Positions 1 to 6,514 of a stretch of 9,237 bases of DNA are shown here, piece after piece. The stretch comes from Sedimentisphaerales bacterium (lineage in GTDB: Bacteria > Planctomycetota > Phycisphaerae > Sedimentisphaerales > Anaerobacaceae): contig DAOVMB010000061.1 of assembly GCA_030630905.1 (NCBI GenBank), positions 1 to 9,237 of the forward strand, read 5' to 3'. The position numbers were made by a program, and so were the translations under genes. How positions within the stretch are numbered: position 1 is the stretch's first letter; each line of letters begins with the position of its first letter. The notes under the pieces are model-generated. The model had not been told where the DNA came from. It did not search any database and saw nothing but the letters and a program-made list of their open reading frames with translations.

Positions 1-834
1 AAATGCGCGATACTTACTCGCGGCTACAAAGCAAGGGCAAAAGAAAACGCAGACTTTAAAGATGAAATTGCGATTCTTGCTGAGAGCTGTCCGGAAGCTG
101 AAGTAATTGTCAATCCGGATCGTGTCGCCGGGGCGGCAGAAGCAATTGATAAATATGCCGCGAAAGTTTTGATTATGGACGATGGTTTTCAACATCGCCG
201 ATTGGCCAGAGACCTTGACATCGTAGCAATTGATGCGACGCAGCCCTTCGGTTACGGCAAGATGCTACCGGCGGGGCTGCTACGAGAACCTGTCTCGTCG
301 CTAAAGCGAGCCGGAGCTGTTGTTATTACCAGGTGCGATCAAATTGCTGATGCTGAATTAGACGAACTTGAGCAAAAACTGCAAGCAACTAATTCGGATA
401 TGGTGATTGCAAAATCGATACACTCACCGGTTTATGCAAAATCGAAGGACAACGAAGAAATCAGCATTGAGCAGCTAAAGGGTAAAAAAGTATTTGCCTT
501 TTGCGGCATCGGCAATCCGGACGCTTTTTTGAACACTATCAAGGATATTGGGGCTGAATTAGCCGGCTCAAAAATCTATGACGACCACTATCACTACACG
601 GATGCCTGTTTGGCCGATATTTCCGAACGAGCCGGAGGACTTGGGGCGAACTTGATACTGACGACGCAGAAGGACTGGACGAAGGTTATTTCAAATTCCA
701 AATTTCCGGTTTCAAAATCTAAATCAGCTCTGCCTTTCGCTTATCTGGCGATTGAGATAAAATTCATAGCTGGAGAGGATAAATTAACAGCCTTGATTAA
801 AGATACGTTAGCGGGTAAAATCCCTAAAAAGTAA
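1..834 (+). CDS. lpxK: Tetraacyldisaccharide 4'-kinase (LpxK), 5' end outside window
   Basis: LpxK transfers the ATP gamma-phosphate to the 4' position of the lipid A disaccharide precursor at the cytoplasmic face of the inner membrane. The reading frame is open from base 1, so the start and the P-loop lie upstream of the window and only about 277 codons are visible. Seen directly: an early LTRGY motif, the family signature DDGFQH around bases 178-195, a FCGIGNPDAF segment, and DDHYHYTD followed by LILTTQKDW. The last matches the C-terminal DHH.Y and TT.KD motifs of the family. The ATG at 169 is an internal methionine within VLIMDDGFQH, not the start. The stop is 22 bases before hldE, consistent with one LPS operon. 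LpxK implies a Gram-negative outer membrane with lipid A. The identification is secure; only the N-terminus is unknown. Confidence 0.95.
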   Translation, partial: KCAILTRGYKARAKENADFKDEIAILAESCPEAEVIVNPDRVAGAAEAIDKYAAKVLIMDDGFQHRRLARDLDIVAIDATQPFGYGKMLPAGLLREPVSSLKRAGAVVITRCDQIADAELDELEQKLQATNSDMVIAKSIHSPVYAKSKDNEEISIEQLKGKKVFAFCGIGNPDAFLNTIKDIGAELAGSKIYDDHYHYTDACLADISERAGGLGANLILTTQKDWTKVISNSKFPVSKSKSALPFAYLAIEIKFIAGEDKLTALIKDTLAGKIPKK

Positions 835-856
835 TTAAATATCGTCTTGCACTGAT

Positions 857-2344
857 ATGTATGAAAACCTGCTGAAAACTATAACGAATCTTGGCTCGCC
901 GAAAGTTTTGGTCGTGGGCGACTTTATGCTCGACGTCTATATCTATGGTGACGCCGTGAAAATCAGCCCCGAGGCGCCGGTGCCGGTCCTGAAAATCACC
1001 GAAACCGAGCACCGCTGCGGCGGGGCAGGCTCGGTTGCTGCCAACATTTCCGCTTTAGGGGCGAGGGCTTACTGCATCGGTATAATGGGAGACGACCGGG
1101 ACGGCGAAATCCTTCAAGAGAAGCTGCTCGAAGCCGGAGCCGATATCGACAGTCTATTTAAGGCCGTGAACCGCCCTACTATCAGCAAGCAGAGACTCAT
1201 CGGTCTTGCACAACATCTTCATCGGCAGCAATTGATTAGAATGGACAGGGAATCCACTGAGCCGCTCTCCGATGAGTTGAACGAGGCGATTTTGGCCGCT
1301 TACAAAGACAAGCTGCCGCAGGTCGATATGGTCTGCCTGCAGGATTATAACAAGGGGCTGCTGAGCGATTCGCTTTGCCGGCAGATGATCCGGCTGGCAA
1401 ACCAGGCGAACAAAAAGGTTATAGTCGATCCCTCGCTGACAAGTGATTATTCGAAATATATCGGCGCCACGGCTATAACACCAAACCGAAAAGAATCTTC
1501 CGCAGTGGCAGGTTTCGAGGTTATCAACGCAGAGATGGCAGCCAAAGCGGCAGATTATCTATTGCAAAAGCTTCACCTTGATGCAGTAGTTGTTACGCTC
1601 GATAAGGAAGGAGCGTATCTGAAAACGGAAAGTAAGAGCCTGATGATCCCGACCCGTCCGCGAAGTGTTTATGATGTAACCGGAGCCGGTGACATGGTCA
1701 TGGCAATGCTCGCCGCAGCATTGGCCACAGGCTGTGATTACGAAACCGCTGTGCAGCTCTCTAATATCGCCGGCGGAATCGAGGTGGAGAAATTCGGCAC
1801 GGCAACAGTTACCATCGGAGAAATAGCCGATGAGATTATCGATCAGAACCGAGGGACGAGTGGCAAGATCCGCACGGCGGATTCTTTACTCAGCGAGCTT
1901 GCCCGGCACCGCCGGCAAAAAAGGAGCATCGTCTTTACGAACGGCTGCTTCGATGTGCTGCACAGGGGGCATATCGAATACCTGCAATTCTGCAGGCAAC
2001 AGGGTGACATCGTCGTCGTCGGACTCAACAGTGACGGCTCTGTGAAGACGATCAAGGGACCGGAACGGCCTATTAATAATCAGCACGACCGTGCCGGCGT
2101 ACTGGCTGCGTTGGAGACGGTCGATTACATTACGATCTTCAACGAGCCGGACCCGATGAACTTAATCAAGAAAGTCAGGCCGGAGATACTGGTCAAAGGT
2201 GAGGACTGGGCGGTAAAAGGTGTCGTCGGCCGGGAATTCGTCGAATCCTACGGCGGCAAAGTTACTCTTGCCCCGCTCGTTAACGGCAAAAGCTCGACCG
2301 CCACGATTGAGGAAATGAGGTCACTGGAAGCACAATCCCGATGA
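857..2344 (+). CDS. hldE: Bifunctional heptose 7-phosphate kinase / heptose 1-phosphate adenylyltransferase (HldE)
   Basis: This two-domain cytosolic enzyme acts twice in ADP-heptose synthesis. The N-terminal ribokinase (PfkB) domain phosphorylates heptose 7-phosphate at C1. The C-terminal nucleotidyltransferase domain joins the heptose 1-phosphate made by GmhB to AMP. Kinase evidence: GDFMLDVY near the N-terminus, a GGAGSVAANI stretch, and DVTGAGDM at residues 273-280 with D279 as the expected catalytic base. Adenylyltransferase evidence: FTNGCFDVLHRGH at residues 360-372, containing the HxGH nucleotide-binding motif, then LVKGEDW and a C-terminal SSTATIEEM. At 495 aa it is slightly longer than E. 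coli HldE (about 477 aa), with both domains intact. The ATG at 857 is the natural start for the family, but no Shine-Dalgarno sequence precedes it. Its stop overlaps the gmhA start in ATGA, so the two are probably translationally coupled. In the DVTGAGD loop the next residue is Met where Thr is common; this looks like a minor variation. Confidence 0.97.
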   Translation: MYENLLKTITNLGSPKVLVVGDFMLDVYIYGDAVKISPEAPVPVLKITETEHRCGGAGSVAANISALGARAYCIGIMGDDRDGEILQEKLLEAGADIDSLFKAVNRPTISKQRLIGLAQHLHRQQLIRMDRESTEPLSDELNEAILAAYKDKLPQVDMVCLQDYNKGLLSDSLCRQMIRLANQANKKVIVDPSLTSDYSKYIGATAITPNRKESSAVAGFEVINAEMAAKAADYLLQKLHLDAVVVTLDKEGAYLKTESKSLMIPTRPRSVYDVTGAGDMVMAMLAAALATGCDYETAVQLSNIAGGIEVEKFGTATVTIGEIADEIIDQNRGTSGKIRTADSLLSELARHRRQKRSIVFTNGCFDVLHRGHIEYLQFCRQQGDIVVVGLNSDGSVKTIKGPERPINNQHDRAGVLAALETVDYITIFNEPDPMNLIKKVRPEILVKGEDWAVKGVVGREFVESYGGKVTLAPLVNGKSSTATIEEMRSLEAQSR

Positions 2345-2925
2345 ATCCGGACACAAAGAAACATATAACCGAGGCTATTGAAACACATAAGAAAATGACC
2401 GCTGAACTCGAGCAGAGCAGCATAGAAACAATCGTTGCGGTCGCCGAGGCAATTACAACCGCATTGCGGCAAGACGGCACGGTCTTTCTATGCGGAAACG
2501 GTGGTTCGGCGGCGGATGCTCAACACATTGCCGGCGAGCTTGTGGGCCGATTCACCAGGGAGCGCAAAGCGCTGGCTGCTGTGGCCTTCTCGACCGATAC
2601 TTCGGTCCTCACGTGTATCGCAAATGACTATTCCTATGAAAAAGTTTTCGCCCGCCAGGCCGAGGCGCTGGTTAGAAAAGATGATATTCTCTGGGCGTTC
2701 TCGACCAGCGGCACATCGGCAAATGTTATTGCCGCCGCCCGAATTGCTAAAGAAAAAGGCGCCCACATTATTGCGTTTACAGGCAGGTCCGGCAGCAAAC
2801 TGGAGCACATTGCGGATATTTGCTTTTGTGCCGATGCCGAATCAACAGCACGGAGCCAGGAGATCCACCAGCTTGCTTATCATATAATCTGTGACCTTGT
2901 AGAGCGTGGTTTTGCTAACAGTTAA
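2341..2925 (+). CDS. gmhA: Phosphoheptose isomerase (GmhA)
   Basis: GmhA converts sedoheptulose 7-phosphate to D-glycero-D-manno-heptose 7-phosphate, the committed first step of ADP-heptose synthesis. The 194-aa length is normal for this single-SIS-domain family. Seen directly: CGNGGSAADAQHIAGEL at residues 51-67, with E66 in the position of the catalytic glutamate (E65 in E. coli); STSGTS at residues 121-126, the phosphate-binding SIS loop; and SQEIHQLAYH near the C-terminus with H176 as the expected catalytic histidine. A zinc site is typical of the family and the E and H residues above are compatible with it. The ATG overlaps the hldE stop by four bases. All catalytic features are intact, so it is expected to be functional and to feed HldE directly. 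Confidence 0.97.
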   Translation: MNPDTKKHITEAIETHKKMTAELEQSSIETIVAVAEAITTALRQDGTVFLCGNGGSAADAQHIAGELVGRFTRERKALAAVAFSTDTSVLTCIANDYSYEKVFARQAEALVRKDDILWAFSTSGTSANVIAAARIAKEKGAHIIAFTGRSGSKLEHIADICFCADAESTARSQEIHQLAYHIICDLVERGFANS

Positions 2926-2947
2926 ACCTGAAACGGATTTCGAAAAT

Positions 2948-4027
2948 ATGTCTGAAAAAGCTATATTCTTAGATCGTGACGACACCTTAATCGAGGATCC
3001 GGGCTATATCAATGACCCGGAGCAGGTTAAGCTGTTGGATGGCGTCCCTGAGGCGCTTATTCAGCTCAAAGCCCTTGGCTACAAGCTGATTGTCGTGACC
3101 AACCAGTCGGCTGTCGCGCACGGGATTGTCACCGAGAAAGTCCTTGGCGAGATCCACGAACGATTGAAACAATCGCTTGCCGATAAGAACGCATTTTTGG
3201 ACCGTATATATTATTGTCCATACCATCCGGAAGGTGTTGTCCCGAAATACTGCAAAGAAAGCAACTCCAGAAAGCCAAGCCCGGGAATGCTGCTGAAAGC
3301 CGCTGATGAAATGGATATCGACCTGGGCCAGTCCTGGTGCGTTGGCAATAGCAGCCGGGACGTCGAGGCCGGTCTGCGGGCCGGCTGTAAAACGATATTG
3401 ATCGATATGCCGCCTGCCCATCAGAAACAGCCCGCCTCATCCTTGTCGCTGGCCGGCGTAAATCCCGACTACAAGGCTGTAAACATTAAGGAAGCGGTAA
3501 ATATAGTCAAGAAGTATCTGCGTTCTTCCGCCGAGAAGCAAAATGAAGCTCTGCCGATTTCCACGAATCAAAACGAACCGGCTCCGCAGGCTGCCGAACA
3601 GGTTTCCAAGGTCGCCGAATCGCCTGAGCATATTGAGGCTCAACAAACCGCCCCAGAGCTTCAAGAACCAGAGATACAGCACACAGAGCCGCCAAAACAG
3701 CCGGCCGAACCGCCAATGCAGACGCTCAAACCGCAAATACAGCCGCCCGCTGAGCCGCACATTCCCGCTGACAAAACCGAAGAACTTCTGAGCAGTATTC
3801 TGGGACAGCTCAAAAGTATGAATCGGGCCCAGATGTTCGGCGAGTTTTCCATCATGAGACTAATGGCAGGCATAATACAAATTGTTGTCCTGTTCTGCTT
3901 ACTCGTTACCGTATGGTTCCTGATGAGCCCTGACAGGCAGGATAGTTTGGTTTTTATTGCGCTTGGTTTCGCTATCGTTTTTCAACTTATGACGCTGACA
4001 TTCTACATAATGCAGGGCAGAAAATAG
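2948..4027 (+). CDS. gmhB: GmhB-like heptose bisphosphate phosphatase fused to a proline-rich linker and two membrane helices
   Basis: By family and position this is the phosphatase that removes the 7-phosphate of heptose 1,7-bisphosphate between the two HldE reactions. I prefer ATG 2948 (359 aa) to an in-frame GTG at 2906: the HAD motif DRDDT (D9, D11) then lies at the N-terminus as in relatives, and the GTG would overlap gmhA by 20 bases. Neither start has a good ribosome binding site. HAD motifs seen are VTNQS at residues 50-54, RKPSPGM from 108, and VGNSSRD at 132-138. Oddities: the motif reads DRDDT rather than DRDGT; the Mg-ligand Asp of VGD is N134; and the classical zinc loop reads CPYHP then SNSRKP, keeping C90 but not the other three ligands. 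From about residue 190 the protein is no longer GmhB-like. A Pro/Gln/Glu-rich linker runs to about 280, followed by predicted membrane helices at about 306-326 and 334-355. Function is likely but not certain. Confidence 0.85.
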   Translation: MSEKAIFLDRDDTLIEDPGYINDPEQVKLLDGVPEALIQLKALGYKLIVVTNQSAVAHGIVTEKVLGEIHERLKQSLADKNAFLDRIYYCPYHPEGVVPKYCKESNSRKPSPGMLLKAADEMDIDLGQSWCVGNSSRDVEAGLRAGCKTILIDMPPAHQKQPASSLSLAGVNPDYKAVNIKEAVNIVKKYLRSSAEKQNEALPISTNQNEPAPQAAEQVSKVAESPEHIEAQQTAPELQEPEIQHTEPPKQPAEPPMQTLKPQIQPPAEPHIPADKTEELLSSILGQLKSMNRAQMFGEFSIMRLMAGIIQIVVLFCLLVTVWFLMSPDRQDSLVFIALGFAIVFQLMTLTFYIMQGRK

Positions 4028-4179
4028 GCCCTGAGCAAAGCACAAAGCGAGATACGTGAAATGTAAATTTTGCCCCGGCTGTCTTATATGACGAAATTGT
4101 ATTAGTCTTAGTTACTGAACTTTTGCAAAATTCTTGTTAGTTAAATGAAAATATCGAATAAATTAAGGAGCAATTGAAA
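4028..4179 (+). other. Intergenic spacer between gmhB and the DUF1080 gene
   Basis: This 152-base gap is the first real break after the compact LPS block, so a new transcription unit probably begins here. It becomes A+T-rich toward its 3' end. I see no convincing rho-independent terminator (no G+C-rich hairpin followed by a T run) and no clear promoter pair. A TTGCAA hexamer at 4123-4128 has no good -10 partner at the usual distance. Confidence 0.4.
4165..4170 (+). promoter_or_regulatory. Shine-Dalgarno AAGGAG of the DUF1080 gene
   Basis: The sequence AAGGAG ends nine bases before ATG 4180. The spacing to the in-frame TTG at 4174 would be only three bases, so this site favours the ATG as the start. 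Confidence 0.7.
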
Positions 4180-5022
4180 ATGACCAAGAGACAGCATCCA
4201 AACAAATTTTTACCCTCGATTATAACGTATTCGTATAGTGTTCTGGCGGTTCTTTGTTGTGTCCTGATTACCACGCTTAGCAGTTGTGCAGCCGAACAGG
4301 ACAGTACAAGCAAAAGTAACCGGATCAGCCTTTTCAACGGGAAGAACCTTGATGGATGGAAGGTTAAGATTACAGGTCATGAACTGAACGATAATTACGG
4401 GAACACATTTCGTGTGGAGAACGGAATCCTGAAGGTCTCGTACGATCAGTACGATAAGTTCGATGGAAAATTCGGGCACCTGTTCTTCGAGGACAAATTC
4501 TCACACTACATCCTTCGGCTACAGTACCGGTTTGTGGGAGATCAGACTCCCGGAGGTCCCGGATGGGCCTTTCGTAACAGCGGAATAATGCTGCACTGTC
4601 AATCTCCTGAAAGCATGGCGAAAGATCAGAGCTTCCCGGTCTCTATCGAGGCCCAGCTCCTTGGAGGTAACGGCAAGGATGAACGTTCAACCGGAAATGT
4701 GTGCACCCCCGGCACACACATCGTGATGGACAGCCAGCTTGTTACCAGTCATTGTATATCCTCAAGTTCGAAAACTTATCACGGGGACCAGTGGGTAACT
4801 ATGGAAGTTGAGGTCAACGGCAATTCCATCATAAGGCATATCGTCAACGGCCAGGTCGTGTTGGAATATGAGAGGCCGCAGCTTGATGAGAACGACCCCG
4901 ATGCCCGGAAGCTGATCGTCAATGGAGAGAAGATGCTACATGAAGGGTACATCTCCCTTCAGGCCGAGAGTCATCCGGTGGAATTCCGAAAAGTGGAGAT
5001 TCTTCCATTGACCGGCCGGTAA
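4180..5022 (+). CDS. DUF1080 / 3-keto-disaccharide hydrolase family lipoprotein
   Basis: This is a 280-aa exported protein of the DUF1080 family (PF06439), a concanavalin-like beta-sandwich fold abundant in Planctomycetota and Bacteroidota, some members of which act on 3-keto-glycosides. Seen directly: a hydrophobic signal region followed by lipobox LSSC with C36, predicting lipid attachment and envelope location. Next comes the family opening SLFNGKNLDGWKV, then RVENGILKV, an internal RNSGIMLHCQ, SIEAQLLGG, and a closing EGYISLQAESHPVEFRKVEI, all in the family order. Length is typical. ATG 4180 is chosen over TTG 4174 because of the AAGGAG at 4165-4170. The substrate cannot be told from the sequence. 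The downstream sialidase-like remnant suggests the pair once acted on glycans, possibly as one small unit. Confidence 0.9.
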   Translation: MTKRQHPNKFLPSIITYSYSVLAVLCCVLITTLSSCAAEQDSTSKSNRISLFNGKNLDGWKVKITGHELNDNYGNTFRVENGILKVSYDQYDKFDGKFGHLFFEDKFSHYILRLQYRFVGDQTPGGPGWAFRNSGIMLHCQSPESMAKDQSFPVSIEAQLLGGNGKDERSTGNVCTPGTHIVMDSQLVTSHCISSSSKTYHGDQWVTMEVEVNGNSIIRHIVNGQVVLEYERPQLDENDPDARKLIVNGEKMLHEGYISLQAESHPVEFRKVEILPLTGR

Positions 5023-5132
5023 ACATACTCCACGGTCAGCGCAGTAATGGGAGCAGGCTAAGTTGGTAGCCAAACTACGTATCTCCGAGTCATTGCCAAT
5101 AGCTACCTGTTAAAGGACAAAGGAACCTGATA

Positions 5133-5775
5133 ATGAAAGCCAGAATAGTTTTGCTGATAGCCATGGTAATTTTAGCGGGACGGCCGGCCTTAGTAGTCGG
5201 TGGAGAGACAGAAACCTTGTTAGTTATAGAACCGAACAAAGAGAATCCACGCAATTCCGAAGGTGACATAATCGAGTTAAAAGACGGGCGATTGTGCCTA
5301 ATTTACACGCGCTTTACGGGCGGCAGCGGCGATCACGCAGCAGCCGATCTTGCTATGCGCATTTCCGGCGATGACGGCATGAACTGGAGCGACGATAGGA
5401 TAGTAGCGCAGCGTCCCGGCGGGCTAAATGTCATGTCCGTTTCGCTTCTGCGGCTGGCAAGCGGCCAGATCGCTCTATTCTACCTGCGCAAGACGTCAAG
5501 AGAAGATTGTCGTCCCCTCATGTGCATTTCGACCGACGAAACTGCGACCTGGAGCAAATCCACTGTGTGTATCACCGACAAGGTGGGCCATTAGCAAAGA
5601 TGAAGGTAAGACCTGGAGCAGATCCGGAATCATTGAGGACAATCCTGACGGTTGGTATTGCTACACGGCGATAACGTTCGTGAGAAAGCGGGCGCTATTG
5701 TCCTACTGTGCGGGTGACAAGGAGATTGGCGGATTGAATCGATTAAAAGTTATGGCTCTATCTCGATATTGGTAA
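5133..5775 (+). pseudogene. Secreted sialidase-like (BNR/Asp-box) gene with an internal out-of-frame deletion
   Basis: Two pieces of one beta-propeller exo-sialidase-type protein lie in different frames. Bases 5133-5594 give 153 aa: a signal peptide (roughly residues 1-24), NSEGDIIELKDGRL typical of the family N-terminus, a full Asp box SGDDGMNW (78-85) and a weaker one STDETATW (133-140), ending in ITDKVGH and a TAG. The homology resumes in the next frame from about 5590 with ISKDEGKTW (another Asp box), IEDNPDGWYCYTAI and a C-terminal segment ending at TAA 5773-5775. Relatives as I remember them have over 100 residues between these segments, so the middle blades are missing and the two parts are joined out of frame; the lost length must be 3n+2 bases. 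An AAAGGA ribosome site (5119-5124) and the signal peptide remain. The 153-aa product is unlikely to be an enzyme. An assembly error is possible. Confidence 0.82.
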
Positions 5776-6016
5776 ACTTCTTTTTCGCTTGAGTAGAGAA
5801 TTATGTTTACAGTAGACCTTTCCCTCTTAATCAGCTTCCTACAATCATATCCATAGCTGATCTATAGGGTATCAGTAATATTGAGACATCCAAGCGAAAT
5901 AGCATTTCTAACCATATTTAAAAAAACCGTAAAAATGCTTGCAGTTCTGATCAAGCTGCGGCATAATCATACTCAGTCGATCAATATGATTATTTAAATA
6001 AAGTGAAATAGGGAAT
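5776..6016 (+). other. A+T-rich intergenic region upstream of the CBS gene
   Basis: These 241 bases hold no supported gene on either strand. The region is visibly richer in A+T than its coding neighbours. It contains the 9-bp inverted repeat listed separately, and a weaker pair, AGCATTT (5901-5907) and AAATGCT (5933-5939), separated by 25 bases. The promoter for the CBS gene, and perhaps for the hydrogenase operon, should lie here, but I could not assign -35 and -10 elements with confidence. Confidence 0.5.
5963..5993 (+). promoter_or_regulatory. Perfect 9-bp inverted repeat, candidate operator
   Basis: ATAATCATA at 5963-5971 and TATGATTAT at 5985-5993 are exact reverse complements separated by 13 bases. 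Arm centres are 22 bases apart, about two helical turns, the geometry expected for a dimeric regulator binding one face of DNA. The repeat ends 23 bases before the CBS gene start. It could also form a weak A+T-rich hairpin in the mRNA leader, but there is no T run to make it a terminator. Regulator identity is unknown. Confidence 0.45.
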
Positions 6017-6403
6017 ATGAAAACAATTAAAGCCGCAGACATCATGACAACGAATGTTATTACGGCGAAGAAAGATATGGTTTTGACGGACGTAATAGCT
6101 CTTCTTCTCCGTTGGCACGTTAGTGCCCTGCCTGTTGTCGATGACGAAGATAAAATGGTCGGCATATTAAGCGAAATTGACTTGGTAAATCTGACGTTTG
6201 ATGGAAATGCCGGAGACACAACAGTTGAGGAAGTGATGGTAACAGATATCGTGTCCTTTAGCCCAAATACGGAATTAGCCGATTTGGTTCAGACTTTTTC
6301 AAAAAGGCATCTCCGCCGGGTGCCGATCATAGACAAAGGAAAAGTTGTCGGAATTGTGAGCCGTCGCGATATTCTTCGAGAAATGCTTCGCAGATATAAT
6401 TAG
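6017..6403 (+). CDS. Stand-alone tandem CBS-domain protein
   Basis: This 128-aa cytosolic protein consists only of a CBS pair (Bateman module), which typically binds adenine nucleotides such as AMP, ATP, SAM or NAD and reports energy or redox state. CBS1 spans about residues 8-58 (opening AADIMTTNVITAKKD, with ALPVVDDEDKMVGILSEIDL) and CBS2 about 70-127 (opening VEEVMVTDIVSFSPN, with RVPIIDKGKVVGIVSRRDIL). There is no transmembrane, DNA-binding or catalytic extension, so any effect would be through a partner. A GGGA at 6011-6014 is very close to the ATG and makes a poor ribosome site, but ATG 6017 gives the normal N-terminus for the family. It lies 111 bases upstream of the hydrogenase operon on the same strand; a sensory link to hydrogenase is inference from position only. 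Confidence 0.93.
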   Translation: MKTIKAADIMTTNVITAKKDMVLTDVIALLLRWHVSALPVVDDEDKMVGILSEIDLVNLTFDGNAGDTTVEEVMVTDIVSFSPNTELADLVQTFSKRHLRRVPIIDKGKVVGIVSRRDILREMLRRYN

Positions 6404-6514
6404 AATTGACAAATCAAATCTTGCCCACAGGTATTTGATAACTGTCGGCGTCATAGGTGTTGAATTCACCCCCGTTAAATAAGTGGTAGTTGTTTATACA
6501 GATAGGTAAAATTG
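6404..6514 (+). promoter_or_regulatory. Spacer upstream of the hydrogenase operon with a possible -35 element
   Basis: An exact TTGACA lies at 6406-6411, just after the CBS stop codon. The best -10-like hexamer nearby, TATTTG at 6432-6437, is weak and at a long 20-base spacing. I therefore offer this only as a possible promoter letting the hydrogenase genes be expressed separately from the CBS gene. No terminator hairpin is visible between the genes, so read-through is equally possible. An 8-base palindrome TGAATTCA sits mid-spacer and may be chance. Confidence 0.25.

Noticed and set aside
2906..2950. GTG start at 2906 for gmhB, adding 14 residues
   Set aside because: The added residues overlap gmhA coding sequence and are unlike the family N-terminus; ATG 2948 puts the HAD motif where it is expected.
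3437..3760. Open frame on the minus strand opposite the Pro-rich part of gmhB
   Set aside because: It is the antisense shadow of a low-complexity, stop-poor coding stretch; it has no recognisable domain and no ribosome site.
4066..4132. Inverted pair AATTTTGC / GCAAAATT and palindrome TTTTGCAAAA in the gmhB-DUF1080 spacer
   Set aside because: Arms are A+T-rich, more than 50 bases apart, and no T run follows; probably chance in A+T-rich sequence and not a terminator.
5064..5107. Inverted pair GGTAGC / GCTACC in the leader of the sialidase-like pseudogene
   Set aside because: Only six bases per arm with a long loop and no known riboswitch-like core; not above chance.
5578..5600. A simple one-base sequencing frameshift as the cause of the broken sialidase gene
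   Set aside because: Shifting the frame joins the two parts but leaves the central propeller region missing, so a deletion explains the data better.
5908..6219. Minus-strand open frame of 103 codons covering the CBS gene start and the palindrome
   Set aside because: It overlaps the well-supported CBS gene in antisense, begins inside it and has no family-like motif.
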